A stretch of 64,000 nucleotides of DNA from Cryptomeria japonica. Its lineage: Eukaryota > Streptophyta > Pinopsida > Cupressales > Cupressaceae. The position numbers and the translations under genes are program-made. The stretch is from assembly GCF_030272615.1 (NCBI RefSeq), contig NC_081411.1:829638160-829702159 (forward strand). The letters run 5' to 3'. The notes below the pieces were generated by a model. The model ran no database searches and had not been told where the DNA came from. It worked only from the letters and a program-made list of their open reading frames with translations. Every line of letters begins with the position of its first letter. The first letter of the stretch is position 1. Shown one piece after another: positions 10,944 to 21,865 of this stretch.

Positions 10944-12394
10944 GAAAAGAAGCATGAACATGACAAACAAGAATATGTGGTGTTGGATGAGATTCCTGAA
11001 AATGAAATGCCACAAGTACCTGATGCTCAGCAACAATAGATTGTCCCACAAACTCCTGCAAGTGTTAGACATTCTATAAGGTCAAATAGACCCCCTAAAA
11101 TATTTTCTCCTTCTTTTTATTCTATATTATTAACTGATTCTGCTGAACTAGAAGAATATGAAGAAGCAATGCAGGTGGATGCCAAACAACAGTGGGAGCT
11201 AGGCATGAAAGAGGAGATGGACTCCTTGATGAAAAATAAGACTTGGGACTTAGTCCCTTTACCTGTAGAAAAAAGAGCCTTGCCTAACAAATGGGTTTAT
11301 CGAGTGAAGGAGGAGGAAGGAGGTCAGAAAAGATATAAGGCCAGACTTGTGGTAAAAGGTTTTGCACAGAAAAAGGGTATAGATTATGATGAAATATTTT
11401 CTCTAGTTGTAAAAATGAATTTAGTTAGAACCGTACTTAGTCTTGTGGTTGTTGCTGATTTACATCTTGAACAATTAGATGTCAAAACAACTTTTCTCCA
11501 TGGAGATTTGGAGGAGGAAATTTACATGTTGCAACCATAGGGATATAAGGTCAAAGGTAAGGAGAACTTGGTGTGCAGGTTGAAGAAAAGTTTGTATGGC
11601 CTAAAGCAAGCACCCCGACAATGGTATTTAAAATTTGATAGTTTCATGGTTGAACACGGTTATCATAGATGTCATTCTGATCATTGTGTATATTTTAAGA
11701 GATTAGATAATGGCAGTTATATTATCCTGTTGCTTTATGTTGATGACATGCTTGTTGCTGGGTCTAACATGAAACATATAAATAATCTTAAACATAAATT
11801 AGCCAGGTCATTTGCTATGAAGGATTCGGGTGCAGCTAAGTAAATTCTCGGTATGAGGATTACATGGGATAGGAAAAATAGAACCTTGAATTTGTCCCAA
11901 AGTGAGTATATAAAGAAGGTGTTGAAAAGATTTAACATGCAGGATGCAAAAGCAGATAGTACACCTTTGGCTAGTCATTACAAATTAACTAAGGAGATGT
12001 GCCCAAAGGTACAAGAAGAGGTAAATAAAATGTCTAACATCCCATATTCATCAGTTGTTGGCAGTTTGATGTATGCAATGGTATGCACAAGGCTAGATAT
12101 TGCACATGTAGTGGGAATTGTGAGCAGGTTTATGAGTAATCCAGGTATGGAACATTGCAATGTTGTGAAATGGATTATTCGGTATTTGAAAGGAACTACT
12201 ATGAAGGCATTATGTTTCAAAGGATCTAATGCTACTTTGAGTGGATTTGTTGACTCTAATCTGGTAGGTGATATTGATTCACAGAGGAGTACTATAGGGT
12301 ATGTTTTTACTATAGGGGGAACTGCAGTCAGTTGGATTTCTAGGCTGCAAAATGTTGTTACACTTTCAACTACTGAAGCTAAGTATGTTGCTGC
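10944..12394 (+). pseudogene. Copia 1 reverse transcriptase and N-part of RNase H
   Basis: In the same frame as the integrase core, with stops at about 10941, 11037, 11538 and 11841. RVT_2 hallmarks in order are [48 protein letters not shown] and the polymerase motif LLYVDDMLVAG near 11735, all intact. The RNase H part shows GFVDSNLVGD and STTEAKYVAA and is cut at 12394 by insertion of Copia 2. The remainder resumes in phase at 19056. Confidence 0.93.
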
Positions 12395-13913
12395 TGATAA
12401 CTTAATGATGAATAACTAGTACCAAAATGGTACTGAGAGGGGGGGGTAAATCAGTATAGCCAAAAACACAAACTTAAACTGGTTTGTCAGCAAACACTGT
12501 GCATTTACAGACAAACAATAACATCGGTCCTTTAGTAGAGTTCAACCGGCAAAACCCAGAATAACTGAGACAAGCATAGATTGGTTGACACTTACCTTCT
12601 CATAAAATCTAACATTTCATTTCCACTTCACCCCAATGCATGAACAGGTAATCTACCATCACAGATGTACATATTACTGCAAGATCAACATGCATCACCG
12701 CTTAACAGAAAACAATCTTAATCATCACATGAAGAAAACATCACACTTGACACACATATTTTTCACATGGAAACCCAATTGGGAAAAACCATGGTGGGAA
12801 TGAATGCCCACAATCTTGTTTTTTGAACTCTTTAGAAGTCTGCTCTATTAGGAGCCTAGTCCAGTTAAAGACAGATACAATAGGTTCTGTTAGGAACCGA
12901 TCTTGTTAGGGATCACCCAGTTAAGGGATAGCTCCAATACTCGGTTAAGGGTTAAACCCTATTAAGGGTACCTTGTTAGATGATTTCAAGAACTCAATAG
13001 CTAAAGGATATCAATGACTCAGTATCTTCAAGTTACCCTGTTAAAGGATTTTCAACAAGCCGGTTAAGGCCACCCTATTAAGGGATTTCACAACTGTTGA
13101 AGTGATTAGAAATCAATAGGTATATCAGTGACCTGATAATAGCACTCAATGCCAATGCAAATCTGCTTAAGCTCCTCTTCACCTTCTGCACTTACACTCT
13201 ACAGATATGACTTCTCTCCTCTGGTCTGGCAAGAATCACGTATCTCTTCTCTTAGATACACACACACAACTTTTGCCAACAACTTCTAAAAGAATCGCAA
13301 CATCAACCTTATAGGACAACAGATAGGTCGATAGCATAAACCCTAAACCCTAAACCTATTAGGTTAAGGAATTCAAACGATTCAATCCTGACCATTGGGC
13401 ATACTGCATTGAATGCAACAGACATTCTCCATCGTTCATTTTCCACTGATTTCATGGCGGCTGATAACCCATCACACGTTATCACTATTTACAAACTTCA
13501 CACATTCTCAAGGTAGATAGGAACAATCACCTTCATGCAAGATCCTTCACGCGCACCAGGCTTATGTGGCAACACTATCTGTTCTCCATTACCATGCTAA
13601 CTTCATCACATAAAATCACCAATTGAGCCACATAGGCTTGAAGCACTCCAACCGGAAACCCTGAAGTTGAGACCACCAATTGGCAGTCATACACTGCTTC
13701 CATGTGTCGGTTCCCATAACCTTATGCCAGTTCACCTTGAAAAAACACACCGCTTCACTTTGGCACAAATACCGGTTCACAGTGTTATACCGGTTCTCAC
13801 ATAGGCTGATTCTCACCTCTTTAGTGTATTGACATCAATGAAAACATACAATGTACATACAATGTCATTATGTCCACATACCAGTTCTCATATTGGTTCA
13901 CATAATGCCAACA
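12395..13913 (-). repeat. 3' LTR of Copia 2 (left on plus strand)
   Basis: 1519 bp, TGATAACTT...GCCAACA on the plus strand. It contains a run of degenerate GTTAAGGGA-type words at about 12850-13090 and two CCCTAAA units near 13338. It is highly similar to 17535-19050 with many C/T and A/G differences. Short ORFs inside it are not genes. Confidence 0.93.
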
Positions 13914-13925
13914 ATCTCCCCCTTT
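13914..13925 (-). promoter_or_regulatory. Polypurine tract of Copia 2
   Basis: ATCTCCCCCTTT on the plus strand is AAAGGGGGAGAT on the element's strand and abuts the LTR. Similar CTCCCCCTTT words occur at about 13972 and 14030. Confidence 0.85.
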
Positions 13926-14207
13926 GGCATTGATGGCAATATTCAAAGATATCTCTCTACTTCACATCTTCTCCCCCTTTGACAACAATGCCAGAGTGGA
14001 GGCACAAGCTTCCCTGTTCCATTATGTTTCTCCCCCTAAGGAGTAGCTTCCTTCAACACATCAGTCCAAAAAGAAATGACTCTGCAATACCTAACTGATG
14101 TGGAGAAAATACTTATAGTTTACCTCCTGAAGGGGCAGGACCCCTAATTCACCTCTTAAGTACATAAATGTAGTCTTTGGGAGAGGCTTGGTGAATATAT
14201 CTGCTAA

Positions 14208-14713
14208 CTACTCCTTACTAGAAACATGTTCCAGTGCAATCTCTTTATTTTGAACCTTTTCCCTCAAGAAATGATATTTAAGCTCAAAGTGCTTGGTCCT
14301 GGAATGTAAAACCGGATTCTTTGAAATATTGATAGCACTTGTGTTATCACAAAATATGCTTACCGATTCAGATACAAGAACTTTGAAGCCATTTAATACA
14401 TACTCCACTTCCACTGTAGACTGGGAGATACAACTCTACTTCTTACTCATCCATGAGACCAACCTACCACCAAGAAAGAATGCACCACCGATTGTGCTCT
14501 TCTGGTCATCCACATTACATGCCCAATCAACATCTGTAAATACCTTCAGGTTGAAATCATTGCTATATGGTTACCACAATCCATAGTCAATTGTTCCCTT
14601 TAGATACCTAAGAATTCTCTTGGACTTTTCTGGAACCTTGTAGTAATGCCAACTGCATGAGCAATATCCGGTCTGCTATGCACTACCTAATGCAACTTAC
14701 CAATCATGGATCT
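14208..14713 (-). pseudogene. Copia 2 RNase H
   Basis: The open end (14414-14208) reads FCDNTSAINISKNPVLHSRTK, the Copia RNase H segment with the catalytic Asp of the CDN motif, then the FELKYHFLRE helix. Upstream (14415-14713) a damaged stretch contains degenerate RYLKGT- and RPDIAHAVG-like words in changing frames. A frameshift separates it from the RT. Confidence 0.85.
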
Positions 14714-15630
14714 TTATTCCTTCTCATCAACCAATGCTGAGTCATCCTCTTTGGATAGTTTATAACCCATCACCATCGGTGTACCAACCGGTTTGCTATC
14801 TTCCATGCCAAAGGTCTTCAACAACTCTTTGACATACTTGGACTGAGTGATAAAGATTCCATCTTTCATCTGTTGAATCTGCAATCCAATGAAGAACTTA
14901 ATCTCCCCTATGAGTGACATCTCAAACTCATGACTCATCTTGTCATCTCCACCAAAGATAATATCATCAACAAATACCTCATAGATCCGAATCTGATCTC
15001 CTTCAGTTTTCAAGTAAATATTGCTATCTTCACTTGTTCTCTCAAATTCAATTTTCACAAGATGAGAGTGCAGACGTTCATACCATACTCTAGGTGCTTG
15101 CTTTAGACCATATAAGGCTTTGTGTAACCTACACACCATTTCACTGTCTTCTAATAGGGCAAACCCATCTGGTTGCTCTATGTACACCTCCTCTTCAAGT
15201 ATACCATTTAGGAATGTAGATTTTACATCCATTTGATACACTTTAAATCCTTTAAAGGCTGCATATGCAAGAAGCATACGAACTCTTTTCAATCTGGCTA
15301 CAGGTGCAAAAGTTTCTCCATAGTCTTCTCCTTCTTCCTGGGCATACCCTTTACACACCAATCTGGCTTTATTTCTAATCACTGTGCCATCTTCATTTAG
15401 CTTATTTCTGAAAACCCATTTGGTACCAATGACATGTTTATGTTCCGGTCTGAGTTCCAAAGACCATGTACCATTTTTCTCTATCTAGTCAAGTTCCTCT
15501 TCCATTGCTTTGATCCAGTCTTCATCTCTATGTGCCTCTTTGAATGACTTAGGCTCAAATTCAGAGATAAACATGAGCTTTCTCTGACTCTTCTTCTTGT
15601 AAGGATTCCAACATCCTTATCTCCTATGAT
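14714..15630 (-). pseudogene. Copia 2 reverse transcriptase
   Basis: The open part 15460-14714 shows [51 protein letters not shown] and the polymerase motif [10 protein letters not shown] (FVDD in place of YVDD). Just upstream, in frame across one TAG, is the lead-in WIKAMEEELD. A frameshift between about 15560 and 15640 separates it from the integrase linker. Confidence 0.92.
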
Positions 15631-16902
15631 CTACTTACGATCATGATTCATCTTGACATACCAAGGAATGGTCTTAACAGATTCCTCTTGCTTTTCTTCT
15701 TCATCTTCTTCTCTATCAGTATCAACATCTACATCTTCCGGTGTAGGCACACTATTACTAATACTTGGTTGACTGACAACCGGTTCCCAAAAGGTTACAA
15801 CCGGTTTATTTACTGCTTTCTCACTACTGGTTTCCTCATTTTTCTCAGAGGTTTCATCAACTCTTACATTGATACTTTTCATAATTCTCTAAGTCTTGTT
15901 ATTAAAACACTTGAGAGATTTGTTCTTGGTAGAATATCCTAGGAATATTCCCTCATCACATTTTGTATCAAATTTACTCTGATGTTCACTCCTCTTGATG
16001 TAACAATTTCTACCAAACACTCTAAAGTAGCTAACAACAGGTGTCTTATCGGTCCAATACTCAAAAGGCGTTTTATCTTTACCTTTCTTGATGAGTACCC
16101 GGTTCATTGTGTAGACTGCAGTACTCACCACTTCTCTCCAAAAGGTGTGAGCTACCTTTCCTTGAATCAACATGGTTTTAGCTACTTCAACCATAGTCTG
16201 GTTATTCCTCTCTACTAGGCCATTCTACTGTGGAGTCCAGGGAGCAGATAGTTGCCTCTTGATACCATGTTCTTCATAGTATTTATTGAATTCACCGGAA
16301 GTGAATTCCCCTCCTTGATCAGTTCTAAGACACTTGATCCTTTTACCACTTTCCTTTTCCACTAATGCTCTGAAAGCTTTGAATTTTCCAAAAGCTTCAG
16401 ACTTGTCTTTCAAGAATGTGACCCACATCATTCTTGAGCAATCATCAGTGAGAATCATGAAGTACCTATCACCTTGCACACTTCTAGTTTTCATAGGACC
16501 ACACAAGTCAGTATGCACAAGATCAAGCAAATTGTTAGTAGTTAAAGGTTTAACTTTAAAGGTTGAGGAAGACATTTTCCCCAATTGACACTCTCTGCAC
16601 AAGGTATTATCCAGTTTGCTTAGCACCGGTAACCCTCTAACTGCCTTGATCTTACTAGCCTTCACAATGTTATCAAAGTTTACATGATAGAGTCTCCTAT
16701 GCCATATCCAGCTATCATCAAATTTAGCCATAAGACATGTACTTATATTTGCATTCAACTGAAATAAGTTACCTTTAGTCTGCATGTCGGTGGCAACTAG
16801 TTCACCATCTTTTCCTTTTCTGGATGGTACAACAGAAGCTTTAAACACTGATTTAGTCTTTTGAACACTACCATCAAAACTATTTAGCTCATAGGCTGTC
16901 AA
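15631..16902 (-). pseudogene. Copia 2 integrase with linker
   Basis: One frame from 16902 to 15631 broken by stops near 16222 and 15886. It shows LVATDMQTKGNLFQLN, then the zinc domain (WHRRLYH and CREC), then the core with HTDLCGP and RTDQGGEF. Past a stop right after WTPQ comes the segment with the catalytic Glu (NGLVERNNQT), then FGRNCYIKR. The acidic linker 15882-15631 (about 83 residues, Glu-rich) leads towards RT. The residues ahead of LVATD join directly to gag sequence, so zinc knuckle and protease are absent. Confidence 0.92.
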
Positions 16903-17463
16903 CTTTGCAATGATGGAGTCTAGGGATACCTTAGTCTTGTCTTATGATCTCAGCTCCTGAATAGCAGCAACCCTTATTGCATAGACCGGCAATAGGGATC
17001 TCAGGACTTTGCTTACCACAATGGAATCTTCCATTTTACCACTTGAGCTCTTGATATCTCCAACAATAGTTTTGATTCTTATTCCATACTGTTGAATGGT
17101 CTCACCTTCAATCATCTACATGGCTTCAAACTTCCCTCTAAGGCTTTCTTCCTTAGCTTGTTTTACATGCTCATCACTGCCATAGATATTTTCAAGAGTA
17201 TACCATACCTCTTTGGGATTTACCTTATCTTGGACATCAATAAACTCAATGTCAGATAAACTACTAATTAGGGCTTCCATGACTTGCCCATTCTCCTGTA
17301 TCTCTCTCTTTTGGTCATTGGTGAGAGTACCGGTAGGGACAACATAGGCATTCTCAAGATAGCTCCAGTGTTGAGCACCCATGCTTCTAATGAATATCTT
17401 CATTTTGTCTTTCCATATACTGAAGTTTTCTCTGTTAAACTTTGGACCTTCCCTTTTCATCAT
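16903..17463 (-). pseudogene. Copia 2 gag (no zinc knuckle)
   Basis: It starts MMKREGPKFNRENFSIWKDK at 17463, 58 bp inside the PBS. The UBN2-type core ends KQAKEESLRGKFEAM, then a stop, then MIEGETIQQYGIRIK, another stop, and KVSLDSIIAKLTAYEL. All in one frame, which continues into the integrase ORF. No C-x2-C-x4-H-x4-C and no DSG protease are found before the integrase region. Confidence 0.9.
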
Positions 17464-17520
17464 TAGACTGGGATCTTTACCTCAAGCGGTTAAGCTTATA
17501 ACACATAGGACTTGGAGGAC

Positions 17521-17534
17521 GCTTTGATACCAAT
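17521..17534 (-). promoter_or_regulatory. Primer-binding site of Copia 2
   Basis: GCTTTGATACCAAT on the plus strand is ATTGGTATCAAAGC on the element strand, abutting the 5' LTR: an initiator tRNA-Met-type PBS. Confidence 0.9.
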
Positions 17535-19050
17535 TGATAACTTAATGATGAACAACTAGTACCAAAACAGTACTGAGAGGGGGGGTGAATCAGTACAGGA
17601 AAACACACAAACTTAAACTGGTTTGTCAGTAGACACTGTGCATTGACAAACAAATAGTAACACTGGTCCTTCAACAGAGTTCAACCAGCAAAACCCAGAA
17701 TAACTGAGACAAGCATAGACCGGTTGACACTTACCTTCTCATAAAATCTAACATTTCATTTCCACTTCACCCTAATGCATGAATAGATAATCTACCATCA
17801 TAGATGTACATATTACTGCAAGATCAACATGCATCACCGCTTAACAGAAAACAATCTTAATCATCACATGAAGAAAACATCACATGACACACATATTTTT
17901 CATGTGAAAACCCAACTGGGAAAAACTACAGTGGGAATGAATACCCACAAGCTTGTTTTTTGAACTCTTTAGAAGTTTTCTCTGTTAGGAGCCTAGTCCG
18001 GTTAAAGACAAATACAATAGCTTCTGTTAGGAACCGATCTTGTTAGGGATAACCCAGTTAAGGGATGGCTACAATATCCGATTAAGGGTTAAACCCTATT
18101 AAGGGTACCTTGTTAGAGGGTTTCAAGAACTCAATAGCTAAAGGATATCAATGACTCAGTAGCTTTGAGTTACCCTGTTAAAGGATTTTCAACAAGCCGG
18201 TTAAGGCTACCCTGTTAAGGGATTTCACAACTGTTGAAGTGATTAGAAATCAACAGGTATATCAATGACCTGATAATAGCACTCAATGCCAATGCAGATC
18301 TGCTTAAGCTCCTCTTCACCTTTTGCACTTACACTCTATAGATATGACTTCTCTCCTCTGGTCTGGCAAGAATCACGTATCTCTTCTCTTAGATACACAC
18401 ACACAACTTTTGCCAACAACTTCTAAAAGAATCACAACATCGACCTTATAGGACAACAGATAGGTCGATAGCATAAACCCTAAATCCTAAACCTGTTAGG
18501 TTAAGGAATTCAAATGGTTCAATCCTGACCGTTGAGCATACTGCATTGAATGCAACAAACATTCTCCATCATTCATTTTCCACCGATTACATGGCGGCTG
18601 ATAACCCATCACATGTTATCACCGTTTATAGACTTCACACATTCCTGAGGTAGGTAGGAACAATCACCTTCATGCAAGATCCTTCACGCGCACCAGGCTT
18701 ATGTGGCAACACTATCTGTTCTTCGTTACCATGCTAACTTCATCACATAAAGTCACCAGTTGAGCCACACAGGCTTGAAGCACTCCAACCAGAAACCTTG
18801 AAGTTGAGACCACCAACCGGCAATCATACACTGCTTCCATGTGTCGGTTCCCATAACCTTATGCCTGTTCACCTTGAAAAAACACACCACTTCACTTTGG
18901 CACAAATACCGGTTCACAGTGTTATACCAGTTCTCACACAGGCCGATTCTCACCTCTTCAGTGTATTGACATCATTGACAACATACAATTTACATACAAT
19001 GTCATTATGTCCACATGTTGGTTCTCATACCAGTTCACATAATGCCAACA
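17535..19050 (-). repeat. 5' LTR of Copia 2 (right on plus strand)
   Basis: 1516 bp, collinear with 12395-13913 and ending GCCAACA followed by the ACTGC target copy. It has the same internal GTTAAGGG-type repeats (about 17980-18230). Confidence 0.93.
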
Positions 19051-19055
19051 ACTGC

Positions 19056-19359
19056 TACAGAAGCCAGGAAGGAGATGATTTGGTTACAATATTTTTTAGA
19101 GGAATTAGGTCAGACACAAGAGGATCGCCCATTGTATACTGATAGCCAGAGTTCCATTCATCTTGCAAAAGACTCTATTTTTCATTCAAGAACAAAGCAC
19201 ATTCATCTTAGGTACCACTTCATCTGGACTGTTTTGGAAGAGGGTCAGTTACAGCTTGAGAAGATTCACACAAGTGAGAATCCTGTCGATATGTTCACGA
19301 AGGCAGTTCCACAGGAGAAGCTGATTTCTTCATCAGTTTTTGTTGGTCTTCTTGATTGA
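19056..19359 (+). pseudogene. Copia 1 RNase H, C-terminal part
   Basis: It resumes the RNase H frame after the nested element: EARKEMIWLQYFLEE, then the catalytic YTDSQSSIHLAKDS and HSRTKHIHLRYHF, ending at TGA 19359. The phase matches the part that ends at 12394. The PPT follows 85 bp later. Confidence 0.9.
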
Positions 19360-19444
19360 TAATTGTGGAATTTATACCAATCGAGTCCTAGTGTTTTATC
19401 CAGCAGATGCTGCAAGTATAGTGGTGTCGTCTAGTATCAGTCTC

Positions 19445-19456
19445 CAAGTGGGAGAT
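19445..19456 (+). promoter_or_regulatory. Polypurine tract of Copia 1
   Basis: CAAGTGGGAGAT directly before the TGTT of the 3' LTR, the usual plant Copia PPT form. Confidence 0.85.
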
Positions 19457-19842
19457 TGTTTATATGTGGTGACTAATCAGCAAAGTACTATACACTCAAC
19501 ACGTATCCTCGTTGGGGTTCAAGTGGGAAATTTTTTGGACGTTTTTTGTTGATGAAAACCGACATTGTAATAAAACCCTAAAAATGCCGACTTTGTTTGT
19601 TACCCTAAAAACACATGTTATAAGCGGCTGGGATGTTTAAGGCATTGTAAGGTTGATGTGCTGTTTGTGCTGAATAATAAGAAAGATTAGACAACTATGT
19701 ATGGTGGATGTAACCCATTCTGGGTGAAACACATTAAATCTTTGTGTTATTTGTGTCCTATTTTATTCCTTTATCTTTTGTATTTAAATCTGGATATAAT
19801 TGTTAGTTCATACTTGCTTTGGATCTGCTTGAAACCCTACCA
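19457..19842 (+). repeat. 3' LTR of Copia 1
   Basis: 386 bp, TGTTTATATGTGG to CCCTACCA, followed by TSD CAATA. It is longer than the 5' copy by a net 57 bp. Confidence 0.93.
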
Positions 19843-19847
19843 CAATA

Positions 19848-21865
19848 TCATTTGCAGTTTGAGATCTTCACATAATCGTCTTTGTGTTGAATTTATGTTT
19901 TCACTGTGAATTGAATGGTTAAGGGTTTTTCATTTTACATATGAATCTGGGCTATGTATGTAAAAGCATATTCATTCCTATTTATCTAAAAATGAATCTT
20001 ATTGAAGTTTATTATTAGGTTGTCTTTGAATTGTAAGTGACTCTATGCCCTAGGATAAGGCACTGGTCTGTTGACTTGGTGAAGTGACCTTCCAATTATA
20101 ATAGTTGATTCATTGAGGGTGAATATATTTTCTTGTTTTCCTTTGATTATGAAATTGTGATTTGTCTATAACATCTATCATGGAATTAGATCCTCAAAAG
20201 ATATTCCCTTTAATTGAGTTGCATGCATGTTTTACTAATTATGTTTTATTCTTATCTATTGTGGTGTTTGATACTTTCATTCTTAATACTCTTATGATTT
20301 TATATGCTATGGATGTTTATGTAATATATATGGAGGTGCTATATGACTATCATGTACATGTTTTCCCTCCTCCATAAAGTTGGCATTTACTCATACCTAT
20401 AATCTGCCCACCAATTACAATGAGGTGAATCCTTAATATGATTCTAGACTAACAAAAATTTTGCATTCCTAGGCATAATAGGAAGCATTAAATGAAAAAT
20501 TACAAACACCATAACAATGCAACAAATGAAAAAAGTTAAAAATCATGATTCTGGTCATTTGAAAGAGAGAATTATACACTGGAGAGAAATAGATCAGAAT
20601 TTAATTTCTATTCAATAAAATTACTACTTTCGTCGACCATCACAAAATAAATTTATATATAACTCCTTCAAGAACCTGCACAAAGCTTGACACTAAATGC
20701 TTTTCATTTGCTCTGTAAATGACTATACAACTTGCTCCCTTCACCTAGAGTCTAGAATCACTATTGGAACCAAAAAAGGAACCCAAATGACTATACAACT
20801 TGCAAAACTGCTTGAGCCATGCCATTATCACCCTGATGCCTTCGGATGGAATGTGAGATGTTATGTTTTGTCCAACAGATTGTTTCCCTTCTCAGAAGGG
20901 ATACTGGGACCTAGCAAGAAGTAGCTTAGTAAAGTCACCCCTAAAAATTAAAATAGAGTAGGAAGCCTTCATGCCCAGGAATAGAGAAAATGGAAAGAGG
21001 AGCTTGAGCCTTCATGCCCACAATCAGGGAAAGTGGAAAGAGGAGCTTTAGGGTAAATGTAATATGTTGGGGAGGGGTTGTAGCTTCCATGTCGTCACAA
21101 AGATGACTGGCTACCACTCCCCACCCAAACAAATCCTCTTTGATTCCTCTGCGGGCTCCTTCTTCAAACCCCCTGCCATCCTCTGGCAGAGTAGAAGTAG
21201 AGGATGTGCCATGCTTGTCCTTTCTTGATAAGAAAAGGCTTTCACACCCCCTCTGGCAATCCTTCTCACTTTGACAACCCCTCTGACCATAAAAAAACTC
21301 ACATAGGAGAAAACAAAAAAACACCCATCTAGTATCACAGAGCACACAACAACTCCATGCATGATCCTGATCAAACATCATCTTCCTTTCTGAGGAAAAA
21401 ACCACTCTCAGAAAATGAAAAAGGTTTATTTTCTCTTCTACCAATTAAGTCACCACTCCATTGTATTTATAACCTTTTAACACTTCATTTGGTGATGCTC
21501 ATTCACGTAAAAATCATCATTTTGGTGTTTTTCAACATGACTTTAGACTCTAGAATTCATGCCTATCAAATCCACTGCATCTTACTAAGGCTCATCTATT
21601 GTGAATGATTTTGTTTCAATTTTATTCCTCCTTGATTGGACAAATTTTTCTTCAAAATCCCTAACAACAAGCAACTTGAGCTTTGATTTCTCAGAGAAAT
21701 CCATGATCTCTCATCTCTAACTCAGAAGCTATCCAATCCTTTTATTCCTCTAAAACCTTCATCGCTGCTTTTATAATCAACCTCAACTCAGGAGAAACCT
21801 TCAAACTAGTCCCTCAAGAATGAGTCGGCATCCAAGCCTTAAAAATTCCTCATACATATTAGCTT
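19848..21865. other. No gene recognised; decayed repeat-like DNA
   Basis: No family-specific coding was found. A roughly 45-bp near-duplication (CCTTCATGCCCA...GGAAAGAGGAGCTT) lies at about 20968-21050. A 167-codon minus-strand frame at 21444-20941 overlaps another open frame, resembles no family I know and is probably chance. Confidence 0.5.

Larger units (their letters stand above)
12395..19050 (-). mobile_element. Ty1/Copia retrotransposon 2, antisense, nested in Copia 1
   Basis: Two long LTRs (12395-13913 and 17535-19050) flank an internal region whose gag-integrase-RT-RNase H order runs on the minus strand. The PBS is at 17521-17534 and the PPT at 13914-13925, as expected for minus orientation. 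The target duplication is GCTGC (12390-12394) against ACTGC (19051-19055), four of five bases matching. Removing the element restores a continuous RNase H frame of Copia 1 (VAA|TEARKEM). Zinc knuckle and protease are missing by an in-frame deletion, so it was non-autonomous before or after insertion. Confidence 0.95.
8384..19842 (+). mobile_element. Ty1/Copia retrotransposon 1, complete ends, split by a nested Copia
   Basis: Both LTRs begin TGTT and end in CA, a tRNA-Met-type PBS follows the 5' LTR, a purine-rich tract precedes the 3' LTR, and the element is flanked by a perfect 5-bp TSD CAATA (8379-8383 and 19843-19847). The internal order gag, protease, integrase, RT, RNase H is the Copia order. 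A second Copia element interrupts RNase H at 12395-19050; without it this element would be about 4.8 kb. Frameshifts and in-frame stops make it non-functional. I did not assign a Copia lineage. Confidence 0.95.

Noticed and set aside
13337-13355. Telomere-like CCCTAAA repeats (also near 18476)
   Set aside because: Only two or three units, at the same place in both LTRs of Copia 2; part of the LTR, not an interstitial telomere.
18753-19142. ORFs of 66 and 114 codons in the Copia 2 LTR (and 13616-13816)
   Set aside because: LTR sequence with the same frame in both LTR copies; non-coding.
20941-21444. 167-codon minus-strand ORF
   Set aside because: No recognisable family, overlaps another open frame and a local duplication; likely chance.
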